Source of the DNA: Sphingobacterium sp. HMA12 | GTDB taxonomy: Bacteria > Bacteroidota > Bacteroidia > Sphingobacteriales > Sphingobacteriaceae | Length of the DNA stretch: 64,000 bases | Assembly (NCBI RefSeq): GCF_002933815.1 | Contig: NZ_BEYR01000001.1 | Location: 992,001 to 1,056,000, forward strand | Reading direction: 5' to 3' | Part shown: positions 27,247-36,382 of the stretch, one piece after another | Layout of the letters: each line of letters starts with the position of its first letter | How positions within the stretch are numbered: position 1 is the stretch's first letter | Notes under the pieces: generated by a model | What the model saw: the letters and a program-made list of their open reading frames with translations, nothing else | Databases searched by the model: none | What the model was told of the DNA's origin: nothing | Made by a program: the position numbers and the translations under genes

Positions 27247-27387
27247 AATTTTGATGTATTTTTTACTAATAACAATAGCCGTTTAAAGATTGTTTTGGAA
27301 TAAAAACAAACAATGTTCTGTTAGCTGTTGTTCGGCTGTTAAAGATTACCGTTGGAAGAAAATTTAATCAGTATAAAAACGAATACG

Positions 27388-27675
27388 ATGGCAAAAGCTT
27401 ATTTACAAATAACTTTAAAAATTAATAATAGCGATAAAGGTGCTGTATCAGGCATATATGACAAATTTCGAGACTCGTTTCTTGATCAGGTAAAAGGCGC
27501 AACTTCGATAGAGTTGTTGATTGGAAATGGCTATATCCAATTACTACACGTTTTTGATACGGCTGAAGATGCACAAGCATTTTTATCAACCGAGCTGTAT
27601 AATAATGAAATTCTTTTAGCCTTGAAATCCCTAATGGTAGATACACCTATGATCAGCGTATATTCTGTCTTATAA
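27388..27675 (+). CDS. Hypothetical 95-aa protein, ABM-fold-like
   Basis: The ATG at 27388 gives MAKAYLQITLKINNSDKGAV..., 95 residues; a TTG at 27352 would add a 12-residue tail without support. The alternation of strands and helices (AYLQITLKI, SIELLIGNGYIQLLHVFDTAEDAQAFL) resembles the small ferredoxin-like fold of ABM monooxygenases, but key residues are not diagnostic. It is followed 63 bases later by the CinA-like gene. Confidence 0.6.
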   Translation: MAKAYLQITLKINNSDKGAVSGIYDKFRDSFLDQVKGATSIELLIGNGYIQLLHVFDTAEDAQAFLSTELYNNEILLALKSLMVDTPMISVYSVL

Positions 27676-27738
27676 TAACAGTTTTAAAGAAACAACGAAA
27701 TAGGATGATGCACTTCTGGGAACGTAAATCTAAAGGCT

Positions 27739-28257
27739 ATGAACAAAATACAATTTTTAGAGGCGCAGCAACTTAAACAAATTAGGAACGTGCTTCTGAT
27801 TCATCATGAACGTTTAGCAGTAGCAGAAAGCGTTACTACTGGCCTGCTACAGTTTGCTTGTGCACAAATGGAAAATGCGATGGATGTCTATGGCGGAGGA
27901 ATGACAGCATACACGCTAGAGGAAAAAATCCGTCTATTGGATGTCGATGCAGAGGAAGCCCACAAGTGTGACTGTGTATCACCGCTTATCGCTGAACAAA
28001 TGGCCGTGAGGATAGCGTCTTTATTTCATACGGAATGGGGAATTGCGACAACGGGTTATGCGACTATTGTACCCGAGTCAAGGGGGAAATTATACGCTTT
28101 TTTTTCAATCGCTTACCAAGAAAAGATTGTGCATAGTGAAAAAGTGGAACTAGATGTAAACACCAAAGCTCAGGATGCGCAATCGATTTACGTCACCAAG
28201 GCACTTCGGGCATTTTACTTTGCTCTAAAAAATCAGACTAGATCGAAATTACCATAA
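27739..28257 (+). CDS. CinA C-terminal (nicotinamide-nucleotide amidohydrolase) family protein
   Basis: This 172-residue stand-alone domain matches the CinA/PncC deamidase fold: LAVAESVTTGLLQFACAQ, where most members have AESCTGG, then VYGGGMTAYTLEEKIRLL and GIATTGYA. PncC enzymes hydrolyse nicotinamide mononucleotide to the nicotinate form. The changes at the AESCTGG loop leave the catalytic Ser in place but make activity less certain. Confidence 0.82.
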   Translation: MNKIQFLEAQQLKQIRNVLLIHHERLAVAESVTTGLLQFACAQMENAMDVYGGGMTAYTLEEKIRLLDVDAEEAHKCDCVSPLIAEQMAVRIASLFHTEWGIATTGYATIVPESRGKLYAFFSIAYQEKIVHSEKVELDVNTKAQDAQSIYVTKALRAFYFALKNQTRSKLP

Positions 28258-28260
28258 TAT

Positions 28261-28293
28261 AAAAAAGAAACGTCTCTCTAATTGGAGAGACGT
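28261..28293. terminator. Bidirectional terminator between the CinA-like gene and the glycosyltransferase
   Basis: ACGTCTCTC at 28270-28278 pairs with GAGAGACGT at 28285-28293. The A run at 28261-28266 gives the U-tract for the minus-strand gene. Confidence 0.78.
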
Positions 28294-28299
28294 GATTCC

Positions 28300-29481
28300 T
28301 TATGCTTCCTGTTTTAAATCAAAAGAACGGTAATTCTTGTAATGTACTAAGGATCGTATCGGCGTTGTTAGCGTGGATAAGACCTCAAGATATATCTTTG
28401 CAACCCTTTTCCATGTTGTCTGTTCCCCATAACTACGGGCTTTGAAACGATGCCAAGCAAGTAGTCTTCGAGATTGATAAAGCAATTGGATATTCTCACT
28501 CATTGTTTGAATATCGTTGAAGGGAGTAAGAATTCCCCGCTCGTCTGTCAAGAGATCTGTTGCATGCCAATATGGTGTCGAAATGACCGCCGCACCTGCA
28601 CCGACAGCAAAAGATAATGTCCCGCTACTGATTTGCTGTTCATGTTGATAGGGAGATAAATAGATATCACAAGCTGTTAAGTATTCTTTCAGTTGTTCGT
28701 CACTTAAAAATTCATCTACAAAAACTATTTTATCCTGTAATTTCAACTGAGCCACTAAGCTTTGTAATTCAAAACGATAGGATTCACCTTCGTGAGCCAG
28801 AACATTCGGATGTGTTTTACCTACGATCAGGTATTTGAAATTTGCTAAATCCAGTCCTTCCAAGGAGCGGATTGCATATTCAAGTCCTTTGCTCCGACCA
28901 ATTAAGCCGAAAGTCATCATCACAAAATTATCTTGAAAACCTAATCTATATTTTGCTAATCCTTGATTGTAATCAAATTGTGGCACGCCATGCGGAATTA
29001 CTTTAATTTTTTTATCGTCAATCAAAGGAAACAATTCCATTAACAATTCCCTTCCTTTGGGCGATAAGGATACCACAGCCTGCGATTTTCTTAAAAGCGA
29101 TTCCATAATCTCCTTTTGACGTAATGAGGGCGATTGCAATATGGTATGAAAGATCGTTAGCAATGGTATATTTAAATTATTGGCAAGCTGATTAATAAAT
29201 ACACCATCAGCACCGCCAAATATACCATACTCATGTTGAATAATACAATAGTTATATTCTTCATTGATAATATGAGCAGCTTGAATATAGCTATCCAATC
29301 TTTCCTTGTCAATAACAAAGCGCACAGATGGATCAAATTCTTCAACGCATGTTCTGGATACTGCAATCACATCAATGATGGTATCCCGGTCCGCGCTCAT
29401 GCCTCGTTTAAGATCTTTTGTGAAAGTTGCCAATCCACATTCCTGGGGTGGATAGGTACTTATAATAGCGATTCTTCTCAT
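28300..29481 (-). CDS. Glycosyltransferase family 4/1-type protein
   Basis: The 393-residue protein begins RRIAIISTYPPQECGLATFTKDL, a classic GT4 start, with CIIQHEYGIFGG in the middle, KVIPHGVPQFDY, FGLIGRSKGLEYAI (nucleotide-sugar-binding strand) and LSPYQHEQQISSGTLSFAVGAGAAVISTPYWHA near the end. Similar enzymes add mannose or glucose to carbohydrates. The open frame begins with a TTG at 29520, but the ATG at 29481 fits the family. A 39-codon frame ends 4 bases upstream. Confidence 0.88.
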   Translation of the reverse strand: MRRIAIISTYPPQECGLATFTKDLKRGMSADRDTIIDVIAVSRTCVEEFDPSVRFVIDKERLDSYIQAAHIINEEYNYCIIQHEYGIFGGADGVFINQLANNLNIPLLTIFHTILQSPSLRQKEIMESLLRKSQAVVSLSPKGRELLMELFPLIDDKKIKVIPHGVPQFDYNQGLAKYRLGFQDNFVMMTFGLIGRSKGLEYAIRSLEGLDLANFKYLIVGKTHPNVLAHEGESYRFELQSLVAQLKLQDKIVFVDEFLSDEQLKEYLTACDIYLSPYQHEQQISSGTLSFAVGAGAAVISTPYWHATDLLTDERGILTPFNDIQTMSENIQLLYQSRRLLAWHRFKARSYGEQTTWKRVAKIYLEVLSTLTTPIRSLVHYKNYRSFDLKQEA

Positions 29482-29485
29482 AAAT

Positions 29486-29605
29486 TTAGGCTTTTTTGCT
29501 GTCTTCTTTATCGTTATCAACAGGGATATCCAAAATAGCCATCAATAATAAATAATATCCCTTTTCTAATCCCATTTTTTTTGCTTTTTGATCTATATTT
29601 TCCAT
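29486..29605 (-). CDS. Small 39-aa protein coupled to the glycosyltransferase
   Basis: A minus-strand ATG at 29605 opens a 39-codon frame: MENIDQKAKKMGLEKGYYLL, then LMAILDIPVDNDKED and SKKA. It ends 4 bases before the glycosyltransferase ATG, so the two are likely translated together. It begins with charged residues and has a short hydrophobic middle. No homologue is known to me. Its codon use is normal and it has no overlap with other genes. Confidence 0.6.
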   Translation of the reverse strand: MENIDQKAKKMGLEKGYYLLLMAILDIPVDNDKEDSKKA

Positions 29606-29921
29606 GTTAAGTATTATGATTAAGGTGGTGTTTTTTTTTACTTTCGTAAATCAAAAGCTGTACCTAAAAGCCCGTATTTATGACATATCCGTAGTTTTCA
29701 AATGTCTAATCCGTATAGTGAACTGTATTTGCCGCAAAAAAAACTTTTGACCAGGTATTTTTCCCCGAGTAAAGAAATTTATTCTATTGCTGAAAATAGT
29801 ATTTGCCACAGTAATTTATTTCAATCTTAGTCTAAACAATATGTGCCGGCTGATGGTTTATCTACGGGATTACATCAAGGGCCCCATGAAGAGCCTTTAA
29901 AATGTATTTTATTAAGATATA
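29606..29921. other. Intergenic region upstream of DUF202 and the small ORF
   Basis: No coding frame or RNA is recognised. The stretch is AT-rich and must hold the promoters of the divergent genes on both sides. Confidence 0.5.
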
Positions 29922-30302
29922 ATGGAAAAGAATAATTCTAAAAAAATCAATGATCATTTGGCCAACGAGCGTACATTTTTAGCCTGGATAACTACGAGTT
30001 TGGGCATCATGGGCTTTGGTTTTGTCGTCGTTAAGTTTTCCCTTTTTATCCAACAGGTGACATTAATGCTCAATTCAAAAATGACGATGGATATTGAACA
30101 TGAGTATTCGGGGATTGTTGGTATTTCGATTGTTATTATTGGTTCTATTACTGTGGTCTTGGCTTACATCAAGTATAGGAGAGTGGCCAAACAAATTGAA
30201 GAGGAAAGTTTTACCTATGGGTCCTATGGTATTGTTTTGATGTCAGCCTGCTTTCTCATTATTGGCCTGCTATTGGGCTGGCATTTGATAGATAGTCTAT
30301 AA
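29922..30302 (+). CDS. DUF202 (YidH-like) membrane protein
   Basis: The 126-residue product begins NDHLANERTFLAWITTSLGIMGFGFVV, the DUF202 signature, and has three membrane helices (about 23-45, 64-84, 100-122). Function is unknown; members are often near stress or transport genes. It is divergent from the 39-aa ORF and convergent with the antiporter. Confidence 0.88.
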   Translation: MEKNNSKKINDHLANERTFLAWITTSLGIMGFGFVVVKFSLFIQQVTLMLNSKMTMDIEHEYSGIVGISIVIIGSITVVLAYIKYRRVAKQIEEESFTYGSYGIVLMSACFLIIGLLLGWHLIDSL

Positions 30303-30476
30303 GATCTTTGTTCCAAATATTGTTTCAATGGTACCATCCAATATTGTCCTTCTCTTTTCTTTCAAGCGGAAAGTACTTGCTATAAACTTTCATTGATGGC
30401 TATTGCCTTCTCTATATAATACTTTTATTGCATTTTTATGCTCCGCGATATTTTTTGATAAAAAAATAAATATAGT

Positions 30477-30498
30477 GCAAGCTTTTGTGCCAGCTTGC
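30477..30498. terminator. Hairpin between DUF202 and antiporter 3' ends
   Basis: GCAAGCT at 30477-30483 pairs with AGCTTGC at 30492-30498. A-rich sequence at 30455-30474 gives the minus-strand gene a U-tract. It is only moderately convincing. Confidence 0.45.
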
Positions 30499-30523
30499 GA
30501 AAAGAGTTTAGGATGTTAACTTT

Positions 30524-32101
30524 CTAGCTTTTCATATTCATTCTTTCTTCCTGCAGGTCAAGCAGACGTAAGTGTTTTCGTATAATTTCCTCATCAAGCA
30601 AAAGCTCTTCACGATTTTTATTGATCAGCCATACCCGTTGAGTTTCCAGAATGTCAATATAGATTTTTCGATATTCAGCGTAATTAATGATGATTTCCGA
30701 ACTCATCAATTGATTTTCATATTTCTGCAATTGGTCCTTCAATGTGGGGAAGCTGTCTACTTTGTCTGCATAATCCTGACGTATTTTATCCACAGCTACC
30801 TGAGCAAGCTTGTTTTGAATTTCGTAATCTATTTCCTTTTCTGTTCTCACGAAATCCCGGTCTACAAGTGGGAATTTTTTCAATAAAAAGGGGAGGGTAA
30901 GTCCTTGGACAAGTAATGTTAAAAGAATGGTGACAAATGTGATAAAGAGGATCAGATTTCTTTGTGGAAAAGGTGTACCGTCAGCTAAAGTCAAGGGGAT
31001 TGAAAGTGCGGCGGCCAAAGAAACCACACCCCGCATTCCGGTCCAACCAATGATCATAGGAGTTTTCCAACCCGGAGACTCCGCATCCGCCACTGTGATG
31101 AAATTTCTCATAATTAATGTGGTAATTACTGCCGCATAACCAGCAAAAATCCGTACAATAATCAATACAGCAGTAACCGCCAGACCATAACCTATCGCCG
31201 TATAAATATCAGTGTCGCCCAATCCATTAACAATTTCGGGTAGATCCAAACCGATAAGCATGAAAACAATTCCGTTAAGCAGAAAACAAAAGCTTTCCCA
31301 AACCGTTACAGTACGTATTCTGGATGCACTACTCAAAAAGTCGTGACTTCGATAAGATAGAAACAAGCCACCGCTTACTACCGCCAAGACTCCAGAAGCG
31401 TGAAGTTCTTCCGTGATCAAATACATGGAGAAGGGCGCAATAAAAGTCAATAATATATCTGTATTTGGATCGGTAGGTAATATCTTGTGCATTTTAAGGA
31501 AAATATAGGCCATTGTAATTCCTATGCCAACGCCGCCTACACACATCCACACAAAGTTCCCTGCCGCTTCGTACCAGACAAATTGTCCCGTTGCGGCTGC
31601 AATCATCGCAAAACGGAAAATTATTAACGAAGAAGCATCATTCAGCAAACTCTCTCCTTCAAGAATGGAAGCCAATCTTTTCGGCACTTTTACAAATTTC
31701 AAAATTGCACCTGCACTTACTGCGTCAGGAGGAGAGACAATTCCCCCCAATAAAAAACCTAAGGCCAAAGAAAATCCAGGGATAAAATAATTCGCGAAAA
31801 TCGCTACCGATAATGCGGTGAAAAACACGACGACAAAAGCAAAACTAAAAATAATTCTGCGCCATCGCCATAGTTCTTTCCAAGACGTGGACCAGGCCGC
31901 TTCATAGAGTAGGGGTGGCAGAAAAATAATAAATATTAATTCAGGTTCTATTTTTATGGGCGGTACTCCCGGAATAAAACTTATTAGAAGCCCGGCTACG
32001 ACAAGTAAAACAGGATAGGCAACCCGAATTTTTTTTGCCAGCATAATAAGCATGGTGATCAGTAGGACCAAAAAAAGATAGAATGCGAAATTTTCTAACA
32101 T
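30524..32101 (-). CDS. CPA1-type Na+/H+ antiporter
   Basis: The 525-residue protein has about twelve membrane segments and the CPA1/NHE core GGIVSPPDAVSAGAILKFVKVPKRLASILEGESLLNDASSLIIF, where PPDAV and GESLLNDA carry the ion-binding acids. A long soluble C-terminal tail from about residue 410 (EKEIDYEIQNKLAQVAVDKI) is typical of YjcE/NhaK-like proteins. It exchanges Na+ or K+ for H+ at the inner membrane. The gene stands alone. Confidence 0.92.
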   Translation of the reverse strand: MLENFAFYLFLVLLITMLIMLAKKIRVAYPVLLVVAGLLISFIPGVPPIKIEPELIFIIFLPPLLYEAAWSTSWKELWRWRRIIFSFAFVVVFFTALSVAIFANYFIPGFSLALGFLLGGIVSPPDAVSAGAILKFVKVPKRLASILEGESLLNDASSLIIFRFAMIAAATGQFVWYEAAGNFVWMCVGGVGIGITMAYIFLKMHKILPTDPNTDILLTFIAPFSMYLITEELHASGVLAVVSGGLFLSYRSHDFLSSASRIRTVTVWESFCFLLNGIVFMLIGLDLPEIVNGLGDTDIYTAIGYGLAVTAVLIIVRIFAGYAAVITTLIMRNFITVADAESPGWKTPMIIGWTGMRGVVSLAAALSIPLTLADGTPFPQRNLILFITFVTILLTLLVQGLTLPFLLKKFPLVDRDFVRTEKEIDYEIQNKLAQVAVDKIRQDYADKVDSFPTLKDQLQKYENQLMSSEIIINYAEYRKIYIDILETQRVWLINKNREELLLDEEIIRKHLRLLDLQEERMNMKS

Positions 32102-32703
32102 GTATAAATTTTAGATACATAAATATATAGTAAATTTTTAAAAACATTTAGCGCCTTTCTAAAATTTAGACAGACCCCAAATGTTGCTTTAATCTTAATC
32201 CCATTTCGATCTTTTTGAGATATGGATTATCGTGTTTAAATCTAGTATGTCAGTCAATTGATTTGTTGCAGGATAATCAGTCAAGTCTGCGTCTACTAAT
32301 AGCTGTAATAGAAGGGAGCTTTCAGTGTTTTAGACATTTCACGTTAACGGAACGCAAACAGGTTTTCGGAAAAATTTATCCAACTAAGTTTTAAACGAAG
32401 TTATCTTGTATTTAATATTTAAAACTATTGATTTTTTTGTTTATGGTGTTCGTTGTACACTGTAACGTTTTCGTTAATTGCGCAATCGTTTGCTGAAATT
32501 TTTTAGTGTATTTTCAGCTATATTGGTATATGTTATAGAACAGTATTATAACTGCTGAAAGTTGAATTGCTGACACCTCGTATGATGGCAATTTGTGTTT
32601 AGAACAGTTATCTGCTGTTGAATCCGATTTGAAAAAAGAATCTGTAGGGAATCTGGGCTAACAAAATAATTAATTCAATTCATAAACTAAATTTCAAAAA
32701 CCA
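32102..32703. other. 600-bp non-coding stretch before the M60 gene
   Basis: No reading frame, RNA or repeat is recognised. It is AT-rich and includes promoter sequences for the antiporter (minus) and M60 gene (plus), neither of which is clear. Confidence 0.5.
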
Positions 32704-34044
32704 ATGAGAAAAAACATCATTTATGGCATTGCGCTCTGTTTGATTACCGTATTTTCATCCTGTAAAAGAGAGGGGAGTTGGATGGATCCAGTTTCCCGAG
32801 ATCCAGCTCCTATGGATTTGGCTGTTGCAGACAGTATTCAGATTTTTAAAATTACACCATCAGCGTCCACGGAAGTGGATCGGATGCAATTCAGGGCAAA
32901 TCACAATGATATGCAGGCAACAGGATTTTATGTAGCTCCCAATAGTACGATCACCTTGAATGTAAACGTTCATTCTGGGACTACCGTTCCTCGTTTGGCA
33001 ATAGGTACACCTTTCAGAGATAATATTCGGCCTGTAAGACAGTATTTTAATCTCCAGGCTGGAACGCAGTCGTTCACAGTTGATGAATATGGCGGCTTAG
33101 TTTACCTGATCTATACAGCCAACAATTATACAACTGCTGGGGAGATCGAAATTAGCTTTGGAAACGGTTTTATTCCAGTCCCCTACTTCCAGAAAGGGAA
33201 AACAACGCATGAGCAATGGCTAGCGACTCTAGATTCGCTAAAAAATACAGCCCCAGATGTTATATTCTCTTCTGACCGTACAATTATGGTCGCGAATATG
33301 GACGAAGCTCTCCTTTATAAAAATGAAGATCAACAGCTCATCGTGAGCAGATTAGATTCTATTATTGGATTTTCGAATTATATCAGTGGATTGAGTGGAG
33401 CAACCGGTGTACATGCAATCCCTTATAACAAACATTTAATTACCGTTAGAGATTCTTCAGCCGGAGGATATATGGCAGCCGGTATTTCGATCTATTATAC
33501 AGAATCTTTATCATATAGAATGCTTCAGCCTAAATATCTGTCCAATACGAATGGTTGGGGAATCTGGCATGAAGTAGGGCATACCTATCAGCAAAAAGCC
33601 TGGACCTGGGGGAATTTAACTGAAACAACCGTCAATGTCTATTCTTTAGCTAGCGAACGTGGTTTTGGTCTACCTGTGAGCCGCATCACCGCAAATAATT
33701 CCTGGCCAAAATTGGATACTTACTTTCAAAAAAACATAGCCGATCGCGATTTTAATTCAGGAGATAACGACTTAAAGATGATTATGTTTCATCAATTATG
33801 GCTGGCGTTTGGAGATAACCTCTATATTAATTTAAGTAAAAACACGCGGGAAAACCGACCGGCTGTTTCCACTGACGCAGAGAAAATGCGGTATTTTATG
33901 CTCTCAACTTGTCAGATCGCGCAGAAGGATCTTTCGGATTTCTTTAAAAAATGGGGTTTTAAAGTTGATCCATCTGTTTATGCGGAAATTACAAATCTTA
34001 ATTTACCTGCGCCAGCTCAAGATATTACGTTGTTAAGGGATTAA
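32704..34044 (+). CDS. M60 (enhancin-like) metallopeptidase lipoprotein
   Basis: The zinc motif H289-E290-V-G-H293 with a further Glu near 307 (HEVGHTYQQKAWTWGNLTE) is the M60/gluzincin pattern HExxH...E. A lipoprotein signal ends at Cys20 (VFSSCKRE). The N-terminal region is a beta-rich domain. M60 enzymes in Bacteroidota often cut mucin-type O-glycosylated proteins. It stands alone, with no SusC/D pair next to it. The glycan specificity is inference only. Confidence 0.88.
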   Translation: MRKNIIYGIALCLITVFSSCKREGSWMDPVSRDPAPMDLAVADSIQIFKITPSASTEVDRMQFRANHNDMQATGFYVAPNSTITLNVNVHSGTTVPRLAIGTPFRDNIRPVRQYFNLQAGTQSFTVDEYGGLVYLIYTANNYTTAGEIEISFGNGFIPVPYFQKGKTTHEQWLATLDSLKNTAPDVIFSSDRTIMVANMDEALLYKNEDQQLIVSRLDSIIGFSNYISGLSGATGVHAIPYNKHLITVRDSSAGGYMAAGISIYYTESLSYRMLQPKYLSNTNGWGIWHEVGHTYQQKAWTWGNLTETTVNVYSLASERGFGLPVSRITANNSWPKLDTYFQKNIADRDFNSGDNDLKMIMFHQLWLAFGDNLYINLSKNTRENRPAVSTDAEKMRYFMLSTCQIAQKDLSDFFKKWGFKVDPSVYAEITNLNLPAPAQDITLLRD

Positions 34045-34071
34045 ATTTGTTTTCAGTAGTAATCATATTGT

Positions 34072-34108
34072 ATAAATCGGAGGACGGACTATCTGTGCTC
34101 CGATTTAT
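34072..34108. terminator. Hairpin after the M60 gene
   Basis: An 11-bp stem (34072-34082 with 34098-34108) lies 28 bases after the M60 stop. No T run follows, so it may only be a stabilising structure. Confidence 0.45.
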
Positions 34109-34385
34109 GTAAGGGACAGTGTGCAATTCTAGACATTCGTTGTTCAATTGTGACCAGTTTATGATCTCGGGTATTCTGTAGTGTTTGTTTGCCAGGTGCG
34201 TACTGTTTTGGCTAGAAAGTTGGCCGTTGAGTTACTAGCGATATGCAGATGGCCTGGATGAAGTTTTAACATAAGGTAAGCACGAACTTGTAAAGATTTT
34301 GCATGATAAAACGATAATTTCCCGAAACCCGCAGCTTGAAGAGAGACAAAGTTCCTTTGGAGCTAATTTTTTGCTAATTTGCAAC

Positions 34386-34652
34386 ATGTCAATGCAAACA
34401 AATACTTATCAATTATTTTCCGATGCGATTTTGTCCATCTGGAAAAATCAAGGAGTATCCTATATTAAGGTTGAGGAACTATCTACAATTGAGGGGATCA
34501 CTTTTTTTGAGCTGATACCCGATGCTGAGCTTTTGGATGGAGGTGAGGTAGATACGCTTTATGCCATAGATGCTGAGGATGTAGATGATATGCTATTATT
34601 TAGCAAAAATGTTAGGTTTGTCGTTCACAATATCTATTTGGAAGAAGATTAA
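34386..34652 (+). CDS. Hypothetical small acidic protein
   Basis: The ATG at 34386 gives MSMQTNTYQLFSDAI..., 88 residues. A TTG at 34299 would add 29 residues without the usual codon bias. The protein is acidic (VEELSTIEGITFFELIPDAELLDGGEVD) and has no domain I can name. Confidence 0.55.
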   Translation: MSMQTNTYQLFSDAILSIWKNQGVSYIKVEELSTIEGITFFELIPDAELLDGGEVDTLYAIDAEDVDDMLLFSKNVRFVVHNIYLEED

Positions 34653-34742
34653 GCCGAATATTTGTGTAAAATAAGGAACAGCATTCTTAAAATTGAAAAT
34701 TAGTTATAATTATAAAGCGTTGCTTATAATACGCTTATTCAG

Positions 34743-35204
34743 ATGACAAAAAGAAGATTCAGTGCCGGAATATTACTGTATAAATTTCAGGAAAAAGGAA
34801 TTTCTTTTTTTCTGGTTCATCCTGGCGGCCCCTTTTTTGCGAAAAAAGACGAAGGATGGTGGACGGTGCCCAAGGGGGAGGTGGCGGATGATGAAAGTGA
34901 ACTTGAGGCAGCTACAAGAGAGTTTTTGGAGGAAACCGGTTATTTGCCCAGCGGAAGTTTTATACGATTAGATCCCATTAAGCAAAAAGGTGGGAAAATA
35001 GTCCATTGCTGGGCTGTTGAGGGGGACATTGATCCTGATAGTCTTATCAGTAACGATTTTCAGATCGAATGGCCACCAAAATCGGGCCGGATACAGACCT
35101 ATCCAGAAATAGACAGAGGCGCCTGGTTTACGATGGAAGAAGCCAAGAAGAAAATCAATATGCAGCAAATTTCTTTCCTTGAACAAATAGCAGCTATTTT
35201 TTGA
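34743..35204 (+). CDS. Nudix hydrolase
   Basis: The 153-residue protein has the Nudix box G45-EVADDESELEAATREFLEETG, with the metal-binding glutamates at REFLEE. The start RRFSAGILLY is typical. The part WWTVPKGE and the segment PPKSGRIQTYPEIDRGAWF match the diadenosine tetraphosphatase-like or MutT-like subgroup. The substrate is a nucleoside diphosphate derivative that cannot be determined here. Confidence 0.9.
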   Translation: MTKRRFSAGILLYKFQEKGISFFLVHPGGPFFAKKDEGWWTVPKGEVADDESELEAATREFLEETGYLPSGSFIRLDPIKQKGGKIVHCWAVEGDIDPDSLISNDFQIEWPPKSGRIQTYPEIDRGAWFTMEEAKKKINMQQISFLEQIAAIF

Positions 35205-35289
35205 ACGATGTAAGTACTATAAATGAATCTTAGTCGGATTGTAGATAAGGTTTATCTTTTAATGAATCAATTTTTTTCATGGAGAGACC

Positions 35290-36288
35290 TCATTGTGTAG
35301 GTACTGCTTCCGATTTTTTTCGAAGTTGATTTGGAGCTATGCCACAAAGCTTCTTGAAGGCCACAGAAAAAGATGAAGGAGAAGAATATCCTGTCCTGAA
35401 TGCTATTTCTTTAATGGATAGATCGGTTGTTTTTAACAGAGAGATTGCTTCCTGAATATGTACTTTCGTCGCAAATTGGAAGAGTCCCATACCTGATATC
35501 TCCTTAAATCCCTTTTTCAGTTTGTATTGATTGATTCCAAATTTAATAGCTAGCTGTTCGATTGTATAGAATTCTCTGGTATTCTGTACAATAAAATCTT
35601 GAATCGCATAAAATATATTGGCATCAGCTTCTCGGTAACTGCTTCCCATGTTCGATTGTTTCTTTTCATGATCGATCCATTCAAATAACAATTGGAGGAG
35701 GGTCATTATTTTACCTTTCATAAAGTACTGTCGCAGGATACCCGTTTTATTACAGGACTTCATCTCCTGAAGAATGTGAAGCATTTGTGGACTGACGGGA
35801 ATGCCTTCTTCAACCAAACGAACAAAGTTATTCTTATCAACTTCATCTATAAAAGAATCTACAAGTTGCGTTTCTGCAATAAACTGGTGAAAATAGTCTG
35901 ATTCCACATAGATGTCGAAATTGCGATAGGCAATATTTTTCTTGAAGAATATTTCTACATCCGATTCTGAAGGGGTGAAATAAATATAATTGTGCTGAGG
36001 CAAATAGTTATTGCTTTTGTTGTTAATACTATCTTTTAACACCTGTTGGTTGAGGAAAAAGGCAATTTGAATATAGTTTTTTGTAGAGGTTTTGTACGTC
36101 AGCGTAATGTCCTGTGCGTAAATATAGGCGTAATCCCTAATGATAAACTCTTGACTGTTGTAGATATAGGTTGTCGTGAAACTTCCTAAAGGAGAGTCTA
36201 GATGTTTTATCGTTTGGTCATCCTCATCCTGATCATAAAAGCGCAGTACTTCGGCCATCAGTTCTCGATTTGTTTTAATTACTCCCAT
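35290..36288 (-). CDS. AraC family transcriptional regulator
   Basis: The last 100 residues of this 332-aa protein are the AraC/XylS double helix-turn-helix (YTIEQLAIKFGINQYKLKKGFKEISG, LSIKEIAFRTGYSSPSSFSVAFKKLCGIAPNQLRK). The N-terminal part is probably the ligand-binding domain. It is divergent from a siderophore-type TonB receptor with a 94-base gap, an arrangement known for PchR/YbtA-type regulators that use the ferric siderophore as co-inducer. Confidence 0.9.
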   Translation of the reverse strand: MGVIKTNRELMAEVLRFYDQDEDDQTIKHLDSPLGSFTTTYIYNSQEFIIRDYAYIYAQDITLTYKTSTKNYIQIAFFLNQQVLKDSINNKSNNYLPQHNYIYFTPSESDVEIFFKKNIAYRNFDIYVESDYFHQFIAETQLVDSFIDEVDKNNFVRLVEEGIPVSPQMLHILQEMKSCNKTGILRQYFMKGKIMTLLQLLFEWIDHEKKQSNMGSSYREADANIFYAIQDFIVQNTREFYTIEQLAIKFGINQYKLKKGFKEISGMGLFQFATKVHIQEAISLLKTTDLSIKEIAFRTGYSSPSSFSVAFKKLCGIAPNQLRKKSEAVPTQ

Positions 36289-36306
36289 ATTCTAATGTTT
36301 TTCTCC

Positions 36307-36321
36307 CGAATTCGAAATTCG
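36307..36321. promoter_or_regulatory. Dyad in the AraC/TonB-receptor intergenic region
   Basis: CGAATT at 36307-36312 and AATTCG at 36316-36321 form a symmetric 6-3-6 dyad between the two divergent genes. It could be a regulator-binding site. Confidence 0.4.
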
Positions 36322-36338
36322 ATTGGGTCAATGTGCTC

Positions 36339-36346
36339 TAAATTTG
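36339..36346 (+). promoter_or_regulatory. Candidate -7 box of the TonB receptor gene
   Basis: TAAATTTG matches TAnnTTTG, 36 bases before the ATG. No clear -33 box at the usual spacing. Confidence 0.4.
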
Positions 36347-36382
36347 TGGCGTAAATTTAATTATATTAATTCTAAATAGAGT

